A DNA stretch of 64,000 nucleotides, taken from the NCBI GenBank assembly GCA_039619475.1, contig CM077115.1:222937291-223001290 (forward strand), given 5' to 3'. Made by a program: the position numbers and the translations under genes. A model generated the notes under the pieces. That model worked only from the letters and a program-made list of their open reading frames with translations, made no database searches and had not been told where the DNA came from. Below are positions 55,020 through 58,941 of this stretch, piece after piece. Each line of letters begins with the position of its first letter. The first letter of the stretch is position 1. Source of the DNA: Icerya purchasi (lineage: Eukaryota; Arthropoda; Insecta; Hemiptera; Monophlebidae).

Positions 55020-58000
55020 CTTATTTATAATTAATTTCTAATTATTTATGAAATTCATTTCCTCGTGAAACGTGCAGCAAAATTATGCACATTAAATCAG
55101 GGTTTAAGGAAATTTAAAATTTGTTATATGATCATAATAGTAATAAGTATCGAAATTTAAATATATCATTTGTACATTCATTTAGAACGGAAATTATAGA
55201 ATACACTCCTTGTCAATTAATAACATTGAATCAATTATCTTAAAGTAACATTTCGAATAAAAATTAATGAAACAACAGATAACAATAAATGACGAAATTT
55301 AACTGTAAAATAATAGCAAATTTTCTTCGATGTCATATAGAAAGTACATGAAATTTTACAAGTCACGTACAAAAAAAAAAAAAAAAAAAAAAAAACTTAC
55401 AGTTCCAGCTGCTGAGACGTTATCGAAAGTATTTGACTGTGATTCGAGAATAGAGCGATACACTTTGAACACCTTTTCTTCTATATCTGTCATGGTAACA
55501 TGATTTTCTGCCAGCATATATTTTAAAATATTGTATGCTTCCCTCCGCACCTAAAAAATACAAAATAGCAAATTTTACTATTTCAAAGATAATCATTTTT
55601 TTTACCGAATTCAAAACTCGTTTTTTTTTTTTTAATTTTGATAATTGGAAACAAGCATTGGGAGCTTTATTTATCGCGGTGAAATCAGTTTAACAACTTA
55701 CTCAATATTCCTATTTTCGACATTGTACTTTTCATTTCTATATATATCATCACATTTTCGGCGTTTTGTACACTCCCATGAAAAATCTAATTAAAGATAT
55801 GCCAGACATGTAACAAAGTAGTAGGGAGAGGAGACGTTTTTTCATATTCCAAATAATAGATTTCCTTGTATATAAAAAAAAAGGGGGGGTACACACATTA
55901 CTAACTAGAAAATATATTCTTGCTAGTTATTTACGACCACTTCCAAACATTCTACAAATTTCTTTGAATAACCACAGACTTCTAAATGTAAATCCCACTA
56001 TAAACTCCTCTTCCAAATGTATCTTCAACGTGCAAAAAATTTAAACATATCGTATTAATAATTAGCGCTGGTTGTTGAATGGGTTTTCATACTTATTTTG
56101 TAGTAATATGTTTTATAACACCACAACGATGATATGATTAAATTACATTTCAAAATACATCGACGAAAATATATTTACCTTGGAGATATCGGGTACATTT
56201 TCGTCAGCAATCGCTTTTAATACAATTGGCAGGAATTCTGCGAGAATTAACGGTCTTAGCGAAGCGAATACAGTATCATACCACGAGCAAAAGTTTATAA
56301 CTTTCGGCAGTGATTTAAGCAACGAACACTTTACGGCGGCATCTGCGGATCAGAAAAATTTTTCGTATTAAAATTCTCGGCACCGTTCTACGCCAATAGT
56401 ATTACAAATTACGGCGAACCGATTGCCGTCGAGCACATTGTGGTAAGAATGCTTCTAAGCCAGGGTAAACTTATTTGGAGTTAAAAACTAAGCTCCGGTG
56501 AAATAGAATGTAAAAGCGTGTTAGCGACCATCAACGTGCGAAACGTTTACGCAATTTTTTTACTTAATGATAAAAAAAAAAAACAAGAAAAATAGTGTAT
56601 TTAAAATAAAAGATAAAACATTTAATCAATTTCCGTTAAAATACCTTCTTACGATTTGACATAAACGATGATTAGATGTACCGCACATAATACAGTATTC
56701 GATCCGTTACTTTAGGAGCATCTGTTAATTGTAAGTTTCATCAATAAAAAATCCTGTGATATATTTTGATATTTTACCGTTAATTAATCAGTTTTCACCT
56801 TTGTAGAAGTTTTATACATATATGTACACACAAAAAATAAAAGTATACTTTTTTATACTGTGACATTTTTTAACTGGCGCATCTTTCAGTTCTGCTTCTT
56901 TTGTCATCCAAGAACACCACAATAACCGAAATGACAGATTTAATAATAATAATAATAATAATAAAAAAAAGGCAATTGGCTACCACTAACTTTATGTTGC
57001 ATCTGTCTTACTTATTAAAAAATAAATAAAAATAATATCAAAGTTAATAACATTTTAAACAGCTTTCATAATAAAAATTCTAACAATAATTGATAAACCC
57101 AAAGCTATAGTTACTTTTTTTGTTTCGGCCTAAGTATAGTTTTAAATTTTTCTCACATGGATCGAGGTTGAGACCTTGTAAAATTAAGTTAAAACTGATC
57201 ATCCCAACAAAAATTATGAGTATAGTATATAAGCAAGAAAAGTCGAACACAATTTTAACAAATTTATTTATTTATTTAAAACTACGTTATTAGGTTTTTT
57301 TAAAGTATGTTAAATTTTCATTTAACTTCTGAGAAAAGCACACACCATGATTAGCATAATTAGATTTCGAAATTGCAATTCAAATGAATAATTTTAAACT
57401 CTAAACTGTATTTTATTGACCATCTCAAACTATATTTTCACAGTTTGTGTTGATAATTCTAATAGCAATTTATATATATTTTATTGCTGTAATTTTTTTG
57501 ACATTTGTAATTAATGCCAAATTCGGAAAATGTAGTTTTTGTTTTGTATTCAAAAATATGTTAAAATTTTAGCTGAAAAAAAAAAAAAAATTCCGACTAA
57601 ATTTAATGTTATGTATGAGAAAAGCGGGGAAAACGTTGTTTTCCGCTTTTTAAAACACAAAATTGGAATATTTGTAAATAAAAAAGTTCCGTTAGTCCCT
57701 TATTTTCGTTTGACTGCTAGATATATAATTTAAGGTGTTTAATTTCATATATACAGTTGTAAATAAAATTGAAAAAAAAAAAAATTAAAACTTTTCACTC
57801 ATCGTGGAATTGAACATACTGCTGCTCGCTCATGCATTACTGCTACTGCAACTGTGCACCTACGCTAAAATTCTATTTTACGTGAATTTCTTGCCATGGC
57901 TATTTACACTATACTAATTATAATCAAAAATTATTGTTTCAAATTGCATTTGAAAACTTCTGATTATAACGTGTGCTTTTTCGTTTTGCTATTCACATCC

Positions 58001-58941
58001 TGATAATGCGATTCAATTATATGTTGTAAACAACGCTGGTTCATTTTTTGAATTTTTTATAAAATCTTTAAATTTATAATTCATTCGTCCTAAATCCACA
58101 AAAATAATGATCGTACTAAACGTATTTACTCGATTAACTTTTCAGACATTAAAATAAAATTCGCCCGCACGCGCACACACATACTCTCCCATGCATGTAT
58201 TATTATAAACCATATATATAAAGCAAAATAAAATATACAATTTTATTACGACATATCACAAAAATTATAGGAAGAATTATTTATGGCGGCAAAAACAATT
58301 AGAAACATATTTACGAATCAAGCATTGATTATTCAATTAATGAAATCTTTACATTTGTAGAATAACCAAGTTTTCATTTCACTATTTCAATTTCCTAAGG
58401 AGCTACAGCGAAACATTAGTTTCTATTTCCATTCGTTTTCTCTGCTTGATTTTTTACGTTTATATTTTTTTCCTGATTTGTAAGATTTATTCATAGTTCG
58501 GCTGAATTTTGTCGTGTTTTAAAATCGAAAAATAAAGCTTATATTACTTTTAAATATATAAATCTTTTCATTACCACAAACGAAAAAAAAAGAACTGTAA
58601 ATTAATCAAATTCCTTTTTTTCCCCATTAAGGCCGGTAATTCACGAACGATAATAATTGTTTTGAAGAATTATTTAAGCTATTGGAATAGTACCATAATT
58701 CCTTATTAAGCTATTCTATATATTTTCGCAAAATCGAGTACCACGTAAAAGGTATGAAAAAAAAAAAACAACAAAAAAACCCAGCGATAATAGAAAATTA
58801 TAAAGAAAAGGCATACCCAGATCTTGGGATAATTTTTTAATCGCATCAATAACCTTAATAACATCATCTTGTTCCGAACAGGCTTCGATTGTCTGAACAG
58901 CTAACTTTAAACATTCCAAAATATTATTAGCTGCTAATTGT
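4294..58941 (-). CDS. PPP4R1: PPP4R1 orthologue: protein phosphatase 4 regulatory subunit 1 (13 exons, both ends missing)
   Basis: Spliced gene read from the minus strand. Exons: 58941-58817, 56342-56179, 55550-55401, 43124-42954, 38688-38405, 34361-34038, 32705-32549, 26165-26097, 25189-25090, 22548-22193, 14102-13941, 7696-7475, 4564-4294. Every junction is GT/AG and every phase matches, giving about 851 codons without a stop. The product resembles vertebrate PPP4R1 throughout: N-terminal HEAT repeats (MAPIVG, FHVRKIC, LGAFITTF), an acidic variable centre containing YNSFLYWREPFPE, and C-terminal HEAT repeats (KYCAYVFPAVLLTVG, NWRFKENW, ADKFARDILPHLL). In vertebrates the protein is a scaffold that binds the PP4 catalytic subunit and directs it to substrates. 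The vertebrate protein is about 950 residues, so a short N-terminus and C-terminus are missing here. Introns reach 12.3 kb, and one holds a microRNA cluster on the same strand. The assignment rests on remembered family sequence, not on a search. Confidence 0.88.
4565..7474 (-). other. PPP4R1 intron between exons L and M
   Basis: Mostly AT-rich with an A-run at 4619-4641. The stretch 6030-7000 is less AT-rich and may be an old transposon, but no protein motif was convincing. Exons L and M join in phase and in homology, so no exon is expected here. Confidence 0.5.
7475..7696 (-). CDS. PPP4R1: PPP4R1 exon L, C-terminal HEAT repeats
   Basis: Seventy-four codons lie between acceptor ttacgtgcag and donor gtaagt. 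The exon contains TDNALNWRFKENWSDQL and YKYICPVAFNLLTDKVAAVR. These match vertebrate TDNSRNWRFRAELAEQL and YDYLRPIALNLCADKVSSVR almost residue for residue. Both ends are phase 0. Confidence 0.9.
9151..10308 (+). mobile_element. piggyBac-like element, internally deleted
   Basis: TTAA flanks both ends (9147-9150 and 10309-10312), the piggyBac target. The ends are inverted repeats: CCCTAAAACACAACACTG on the left, and CCCTAGAACACAGCACTG on the right when read inward; TATTTTTGTACC follows on both sides. At 1158 bp the element is less than half the size of an autonomous copy, and it keeps only the 3' end of a transposase gene. It lies in the PPP4R1 intron between exons K and L. Confidence 0.9.
9260..9808 (+). 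pseudogene. piggyBac-like transposase, C-terminal remnant
   Basis: The readable part contains EFYNSTKGGTNDVTN, KTRRWPVRVFFNMLD and SINAAIIYHFNGVHE. These are the C-terminal core motifs of piggyBac transposases (YNxxKGGVD, RRWPxxxFYxxxD). Two consecutive in-frame stops follow at 9659-9664. The same frame then continues through VRCQFCPRKFDRKTRISRSN and PVCEEQ, the Cys-rich RING-like zinc domain that ends these proteins. The N-terminal half and the first catalytic Asp region are missing or unreadable. Normal length is about 600 residues, so this copy cannot be functional. Confidence 0.85.
12725..13050. repeat. MITE family copy 1 (GGTGGCCACTCA ends)
   Basis: The ends are inverted: GGTGGCCACTCA at 12725-12736, and TGAGTGGCTACC at 13039-13050. 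The interior contains proline-codon-like CCCGATTT runs and the words tttcctgattactagaatt and gaccgccgcag. The 34996-35334 copy shares the whole interior in the same order. There is no coding capacity. It lies in a PPP4R1 intron. Confidence 0.7.
13941..14102 (-). CDS. PPP4R1: PPP4R1 exon K, C-terminal HEAT repeat
   Basis: Fifty-four codons lie between acceptor tattttcag and donor gtaaaa, phase 0 at both ends. The exon begins WRLKKISASSISEIAKIIG and contains DLVPIYNLLISDLPDVRI. It matches vertebrate WKVRRTLAFSIHELAVILG and DLVPIFNGFLKDLDEVRI, including the spacing between the two helices. Confidence 0.88.
15782..18268. repeat. pair of inverted repeats about 2.1 kb apart
   Basis: About 160 bp at 15782-15942 recurs inverted at 18104-18268. 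Shared words include cagttccaaag, tctccagcaatt and acagattaat, with acccgactatt at the inner ends. Arms are clearly homologous but diverged by several percent or more. The 2.1 kb between them is AT-rich without an open frame of note. It may be a decayed transposon with long terminal repeats, or two separate MITE copies. Confidence 0.65.
18338..18581. repeat. small fold-back repeat
   Basis: Arms of about 65 bp (18338-18401 and 18515-18581) are inverted copies: aaatccgaaaatgat, gaacatattcc and gaataattatt on the left match the reverse complement on the right. The spacer is about 113 bp. It is non-coding and MITE-like, and lies just outside the 15782-18268 repeat pair. Confidence 0.7.
22193..22548 (-). 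CDS. PPP4R1: PPP4R1 exon J, linker and start of the C-terminal HEAT domain
   Basis: The exon begins AA after acceptor ttttttgttag and ends at GAA before gtaagt. Its first half is basic then acidic (NGRRRRTNRYIDLK, LEDEFDEFDENII), with an internal near-duplication FDENIITQPLANEF / SDENIIPQQLLLKF. The second half, LLLKFMSMADSDNREIRKYC then AYVFPAVLLTVGASKWHHLK, matches vertebrate LLDQYLSMTDPSRAQ and CAYSLPGVALTLGRQNWHCL. This anchors the gene identity. Confidence 0.88.
22549..25089 (-). other. PPP4R1 intron between exons I and J
   Basis: Contains the plus-strand non-LTR relic (22930-23830). The rest, 23830-25089, is AT-rich intron sequence in which I see nothing. Confidence 0.5.
22930..23830 (+). 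pseudogene. non-LTR retrotransposon relic (RNase H and C-terminal part)
   Basis: Plus-strand frames contain GAIFPPQSIILRFSLPPHF at about 23160-23218, followed after a stop by VEIYAIKLAISQIL. These are the start of a retrotransposon RNase H domain (GAA.....SLPP.SSVFTAELYAI.LAL). Further on, HIGINGNSLTDDAAKVL (about 23432-23482) is the conserved PSHxGIxGNExADxxA motif with its catalytic Asp. Then NQLRLIPISTRTWRTS, RRKEVVVALLCPGHTSIT and VPISVQHILTTC match the usual RLRxGHT and C..C...TVxHIL..C tail. Several frame changes make it inactive. It lies in the PPP4R1 intron between exons I and J, antisense to the gene. Confidence 0.75.
25090..25189 (-). CDS. PPP4R1: PPP4R1 exon I, short linker exon
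   Basis: A 100-bp open segment lies after acceptor ttttacag. It encodes PSKIVSDSDIVRRKARSHD and continues to FGR plus one base before donor gtattt. It starts in phase 0 and ends in phase 1, as required by the exons on either side. It is Ser- and charge-rich, like a disordered phosphorylatable linker. The call rests on splice signals and phase. Confidence 0.58.
25190..26096 (-). other. PPP4R1 intron between exons H and I
   Basis: Contains a plus-strand open frame at 25570-25821, preceded by tttcag, with a hydrophobic stretch (SPITIILLVGYFFDLTAQHL). I cannot identify it; a weak resemblance to a bestrophin membrane segment is not enough for a call. An A-run follows at 25833-25856. Confidence 0.4.
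26097..26165 (-). CDS. PPP4R1: PPP4R1 exon H, short linker exon
   Basis: A 69-bp open segment lies between acceptor ttgttacag and donor gtaaat, with both ends in phase 0. It encodes KTEDIVNDNGNEEFSSTN and five further residues, acidic like the neighbouring linker. There is no recognisable motif. It is called from splice signals and phase only; it could be alternatively used. Confidence 0.55.
26770..27596 (-). pseudogene. Mutator-like transposase relic, middle and C-terminal part
   Basis: Read on the minus strand with stops and shifts. VPGDGMWKKHGHTSRFGVMT is followed by VKSSYCKRCEFWTKK, LKYTRYNGDSDSAIF, RMRTQCRNETKKVQGLGGRR and ATFFHMGSTYEKPQHENCP. The last recognisable part is LFVPKHLHIGLKTIKLTNYF near 26790-26850. 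This is the order of motifs in insect Mutator-like (PF20700-type) transposases: GDGSWxKRG, YCxxCxxW, YxGDGDSK, HVQKRMG..GLGGKG, and PKxxxxGxKTIxIA..FN.GF. The segment between ENCP and IYMDLS is deleted. The N-terminal part is found at 31321-32060, separated by a retrotransposon. Confidence 0.7.
29590..31209 (+). mobile_element. DNA transposon with CAGTGT ends inserted into the retrotransposon
   Basis: The left end reads CAGTGTGGAAAAAAAT; the right end read inward is CAGTGTAAAGTGC. The flanking retrotransposon frame resumes on either side: FADD...ANEELKE on one side, PLDNELSDLRLF on the other. The outside bases share ttgt, but no clear 8-9 bp duplication is visible. It carries a deleted Mutator-like ORF on the plus strand. 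The family is inferred from that ORF. Exact ends are uncertain by a few bases. Confidence 0.6.
29984..30632 (+). pseudogene. Mutator-like transposase, internally deleted copy
   Basis: An N-terminus-like start MDRESKRNVLGETVNRENRK (ATG at 29984) runs to an early stop. A second open segment 30108-30458 contains NHEVALLKQVAEAIKPIYMD, DDLLERCLGAFSQNDNESLN and SSFSSSKIVETATNLATIIF. These match the C-terminal part of Mutator-like transposases (RCLxGxTQNxNESxN). After a frame change the tail continues RLRAGKQFQDEGLASKDVDK and LYGPEMAD with a stop at 30630-30632, like the usual YGPGIAD ending. The catalytic middle is absent, so this is a non-autonomous derivative. Confidence 0.7.
31321..32060 (-). 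pseudogene. Mutator-like transposase relic, N-terminal part
   Basis: Minus-strand frames contain ARDLKIAVTFKCGVLYIEFG and IGKTCEINGHIVNFQGSGW, then in another frame GLEGLTLFCGLNANTFARCF and ENILTATKEFI. The last part corresponds to the GLxxFCGLMNxPPP...I..ATKE segment that precedes GDGSWKKRG in insect Mutator-like transposases. That next motif is found on the same strand at about 27570. The element was therefore split by the insertion now occupying about 27597-31320. Sequence beyond 31600 is less clear. Confidence 0.55.
32549..32705 (-). CDS. PPP4R1: PPP4R1 exon G, linker with the YNSFxxWR motif
   Basis: The exon begins with G, which completes Arg from the previous exon, and contains DYNSFLYWREPFPEFSRDD. 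This matches vertebrate LYNSFHFWRTPLPEIDLD, a conserved island in the linker. It ends ...RMEDN before donor gttgag. The donor and the acceptor (aaaattag) are weak, but the phase fits on both sides. Confidence 0.78.
32706..34037 (-). other. PPP4R1 intron between exons F and G
   Basis: AT-rich intron with short purine runs and a (CA/CG)-type stretch near 33130-33150. No mobile element or exon was recognised. Confidence 0.5.
34038..34361 (-). CDS. PPP4R1: PPP4R1 exon F, acidic variable linker
   Basis: The exon begins A TTG CAT after acceptor gtctttag, so CA of the previous exon plus A gives Gln. It encodes 107 full codons rich in Asp, Glu and Asn (EEEANDNGGEIEDEENKEF) and ends in phase 2 at donor gtacct. 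Vertebrate PPP4R1 also has a long poorly conserved linker here. Assignment relies on position and splice phase more than on sequence similarity. Confidence 0.75.
34996..35334. repeat. MITE family copy 2 (GGTGGCCATTCA ends)
   Basis: Same layout as the copy at 12725: left end GGTGGCCATTCA, right end TGGGCAGGCACC, interior with aatttcctgattactagaat, tgaccgccgcag and aaaaatatcgtttttggcta. The two copies differ at many scattered sites, so they are old. A shorter related word, gtaccgtggccatt, occurs at about 45095. Confidence 0.68.
35940..36705 (+). pseudogene. DDE-type transposon protein relic
   Basis: Segments in several frames recall a transposon protein common in insect genomes, whose exact family I cannot name. 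DDVLCVEFDYSQNAPLPRL and YKRLVWLYIFNVHFYNSPKS lie in 35980-36110. GYKKIVLFSDVCGAEN is followed by a stop and NKYMV (about 36206-36275), where the usual motif is FSDxCxGQNxN. Then come a degraded GHT region near 36400 and VYTSTPYNEDVWIKFEFWK (about 36560-36615). The TAG where Gln is expected, and the frame changes, show it is dead. No terminal repeats were recognised. Confidence 0.6.
37417..37795. repeat. interspersed repeat beginning aaccgacttcaaaaaag
   Basis: The stretch begins aaccgacttcaaaaaagaag, has a T-run at 37457-37480, then gatgaaccgattttgatgat and a well-preserved non-coding body to about 37650. Similar words (accgacttcaaa, gattttaatgatt) occur at 8697-8900 and 11150-11260. It looks like a diverged interspersed element adjoining the fold-back at 37796. 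The family is not identified. Confidence 0.4.
37796..38177. repeat. large fold-back (palindromic) repeat
   Basis: The left arm (37796 to about 37967) and right arm (about 38011 to 38177) are inverted copies of about 165 bp with only a few mismatches. They start accgacttcaaggtttatta from each outer end and read inward to ggagttgg. The central spacer is about 40 bp. It could fold into a long hairpin. The outer word accgacttcaa recurs at 8697, 10523 and 37417. Confidence 0.85.
38405..38688 (-). CDS. PPP4R1: PPP4R1 exon E, HEAT repeats
   Basis: The exon runs from acceptor tttatttcag to donor gtaagc and ends in phase 2. It encodes VPKFVDLCLDIVFHVRKIC, then RRTVLTPAFIELLYD and LGAFITTFSQPM. These match the vertebrate segments FHVRKVCAANFGD, RRTKLSALFINLISD and LGPFISTFANP. 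This is the most strongly conserved part of the N-terminal repeat array. Confidence 0.9.
40491..41249 (-). pseudogene. Mutator-like transposase relic, C-terminal part
   Basis: On the minus strand, KKTVIAMLDHYCFSDKSPRQ and GIDSWCEWRKTECTNQL are followed, after a frame change, by FNSMVWRINPEHLICGEKVI, EIAACLAASMFNEGYSAISN and IGRQCKLF. A last frame gives ADAERTERENRRPSLSNNGA and LMYRPGITDEP. This is the motif order of the same Mutator-like family as at 26.8-32 kb (WATLxHxxSTDxxPxH, CxW, NSxVW, IAAYLAxxxFNEG, YGPGI). The expected RCLxGxTQNxNES motif is degraded. There are at least two frameshifts and no catalytic domain. Confidence 0.75.
42372..42718 (-). mobile_element. tRNA-derived SINE (family 1)
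   Basis: On the minus strand the head (42718-42645) resembles a tRNA: a box A-like TAGCCTAGTTGCTAGAGCG, then box B GGTTCGATCCC about 30 bp later. The body follows, including GTGGAAGGCAATGGCAAACC, and ends near 42372. It lacks the folding expected of a true tRNA 3' half beyond box B. It is inserted between the Mutator-like relic and PPP4R1 exon D. Confidence 0.75.
42954..43124 (-). CDS. PPP4R1: PPP4R1 exon D, HEAT repeats
   Basis: Fifty-seven codons lie between acceptor ttaacag and donor gtaagt. The exon begins FLVRMAPIVGEMFTEN and continues IVPEIMKLCSSYDADD, matching vertebrate CKMAPMVGKDITER and LILPRFCEMC. It was missed as an open frame because it has no internal start. A hAT element starts only 78 bp upstream of its acceptor, inside the intron. 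Confidence 0.88.
43202..44312 (+). mobile_element. hAT-family element, deleted
   Basis: The left end is CAGGGTTGCCAATTTGTGG; the right end read inward is TAGGGTTGCCAATATCTATG, so the termini are hAT-like inverted repeats. The 8 bp outside are attataaa (43194-43201) and aatataaa (44313-44320), a duplication matching 7 of 8. The element is 1111 bp and contains only the C-terminal part of a hAT transposase. It lies 78 bp from the acceptor of PPP4R1 exon D. Confidence 0.85.
43730..44056 (+). pseudogene. hAT transposase C-terminal (dimerisation) fragment, frameshifted
   Basis: One frame reads NPEAYWATVFRLKN and FPNLKFAISLLLVVPFSNAN. Near 43870-43885 the reading shifts to another frame that continues SVLNNLKRKNRNRLDAGTVV then ALRAIREGIKEQG. 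Together these match the hAT C-terminal dimerisation region (usually ...FPNL.LAISLLLVLPFSNASVER.FS.LK). The frameshift falls where SVERVFS is expected. The DDE catalytic core is absent. It lies inside the 43202-44312 element. Confidence 0.82.
46465..47782 (+). mobile_element. mariner transposon, apparently complete
   Basis: The element is flanked by TA at 46463-46464 and 47783-47784. Its 29-bp terminal inverted repeats are identical (46465-46493 and 47754-47782), beginning CACCCTGTCAAGAAAGTATC. The length of 1318 bp is typical for mariner. It contains one intact transposase gene. It sits in PPP4R1 intron 3, opposite in orientation to the host gene. Perfect ends and an open frame indicate a young copy. 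Confidence 0.95.
46658..47734 (+). CDS. mariner transposase (DD34D), intact
   Basis: A 358-residue mariner transposase. The N-terminus (RTCVKFCVSNEISCADTLKM) and KTRVYEWYRAFKDGRE form the first helix-turn-helix. HVSLREMAHGLGMSHESVR forms the second. The catalytic motifs are ITGDETWVYEYD (first Asp), HHDNAPSHKA (second Asp) and YSPDLAPCDFFLF (third Asp). There are 34 residues between the second and third, the mariner DD34D signature. The family cuts at TA and moves by cut and paste. There is no stop or frameshift, and all motifs are present, so the protein may be active. The subfamily cannot be assigned with certainty by eye. Confidence 0.95.
   Translation: MSENIEQRTCVKFCVSNEISCADTLKMLQKAFGESALSKTRVYEWYRAFKDGRETVEDMPRSERPSTSVTDDNVDKIKEIVAENCHVSLREMAHGLGMSHESVRTIVHEKLGMQRVAARLVPKDLNFFQKKYREQVAADMLDRANLDPIFLEKIITGDETWVYEYDTLTNQQSSEWRPIGAPKPKKPRQSRSKVKIMLIVFFDIRGVVHYEYVPAGQTVTKEFYLSVLRRLREAIRRKRNDLWVDNSWILHHDNAPSHKAIIVNEFLAKHSVNIIEQPPYSPDLAPCDFFLFSKLKFPLRGMRFESIDDIKTNATRELKAIPETAYQKCFAEWKKRWHMCIASNGCYFEGDKINLDEN
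48170..48295 (-). repeat. SINE family 2 fragment (diverged)
   Basis: The plus strand reads gggcagttcttttcctttcg and tttttctggtaccaaactat, followed by tttagtctgatgatattc. This lines up with the 59690-59945 copy (gggcccagttcctttctctc, ctctggtacccaattatttc). It is diverged and lacks the tRNA-like head. It lies in PPP4R1 intron 3. Confidence 0.45.
50400..50472 (-). ncRNA. mir-2-like precursor with a changed seed edge
   Basis: The 3' arm reads TATCACAACCAGCTTTGATC followed by AAC (50426-50404). Compared with miR-2 it has A in place of G at position 8, while positions 2-7 (ATCACA) are kept. The 5' arm GCTGGTCAAAGTGTTTGTGA (50469-50450) pairs with it, and the stem is recognisable with mismatches. 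It lies 1.1 kb downstream of the other hairpins in transcription order. It may be an expressed variant or a decaying copy; the preserved pairing favours function. Confidence 0.75.
51600..51682 (-). ncRNA. mir-2 family precursor, diverged 3' half
   Basis: The 3' arm reads TATCACAGCCACTTTAATGA followed by ATT (51636-51614). It keeps the miR-2 seed ATCACAG but has a different 3' half from the neighbouring hairpin. The 5' arm CAATTCGTTAAAGTTGTTGC pairs with it almost along the full stem, leaving a loop of about 10 nt. The clean stem and cluster position make a processed miRNA likely. It resembles insect miR-2 members beginning TATCACAGCCACTTT. Confidence 0.88.
51815..51895 (-). ncRNA. mir-2: mir-2 precursor (classical sequence)
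   Basis: The 3' arm reads TATCACAGCCAGCTTTGATG followed by AGC (51845-51823), identical to the widely conserved miR-2 guide. The 5' arm TCACCAAAGCCGGCTTGTCG (from about 51883 down) pairs with it around a short loop. It sits between mir-71 and a second mir-2-like hairpin, on the same strand and in the same PPP4R1 intron. The miR-2 family uses the seed ATCACAG. Confidence 0.94.
51975..52060 (-). ncRNA. mir-71: mir-71 precursor
   Basis: Read on the minus strand, the 5' arm carries TGAAAGACATGGGTAGTGAG followed by ATG (52046-52024), the known animal miR-71-5p sequence. The 3' arm has CTCACTATTTTGTCTTTCAT (from 52003 down), which pairs with it with a few internal mismatches, as in known miR-71 star strands. 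The loop is about 20 nt, and the stem extends outward (aatcccg against gggcgcatt). It lies in intron 3 of PPP4R1 in the sense direction, about 130 bp upstream of the mir-2 hairpin in transcription order. This is the usual invertebrate mir-71/mir-2 arrangement. Confidence 0.95.
55401..55550 (-). CDS. PPP4R1: PPP4R1 exon C, HEAT repeat
   Basis: Fifty codons lie between acceptor ttttttag and donor gtaagt. The exon begins VRREAYNILKYMLAE and ends NTFDNVSAAGT, in the place of the vertebrate VRKTSQAALLALLEQ segment. Both ends are phase 0. The intron that follows is 12.3 kb and contains the microRNA cluster, the mariner element and the hAT element. Confidence 0.85.
55551..58816 (-). other. PPP4R1 introns on either side of exon B
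   Basis: Intron sequence 55551-56178 and 56343-58816. It includes an (AAT)n tract at about 56941-56963 and several A-runs. No mobile element or additional exon was recognised; exon A joins exon B through a split Asp codon. Confidence 0.5.
56179..56342 (-). CDS. PPP4R1: PPP4R1 exon B, HEAT repeat
   Basis: The exon follows acceptor tccgcag and ends at AAG before gtaaat. It encodes 54 codons including SLPKVINFCSW and LAEFLPIVLKAIADEN. These match the vertebrate HEAT repeat pattern VPHIALFCQ...FLLPIVVRYLADQN. The incoming phase (G + AT) and outgoing phase 0 agree with the neighbours. Confidence 0.85.
58817..58941 (-). CDS. PPP4R1: PPP4R1 exon A (first one found)
   Basis: The acceptor is a T-rich tract ending in gcag at 58942-58945. 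The exon then reads (x)QLAANNILECLKLAVQ and ends KKLSQDL plus one base before the donor gtatgc. It resembles the vertebrate segment NRQMVARSLLDTLREVC. The first base A completes a codon begun in an upstream exon that I could not find. The final G joins AT of the next exon to make Asp. Confidence 0.82.

Larger units (their letters stand above)
43125..55400 (-). other. PPP4R1 intron 3 (microRNA host intron)
   Basis: This 12.3-kb intron lies between exons C and D. It holds the mir-71/mir-2 hairpins (50400-52060), a complete mariner (46465-47782), a broken hAT element (43202-44312), a SINE-like fragment (48170-48295) and a (TA)n tract near 54990-55018. I see no further exon in it: the flanking exons join directly in phase 0 and in homology. 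The remaining sequence is AT-rich without recognisable features. Confidence 0.8.
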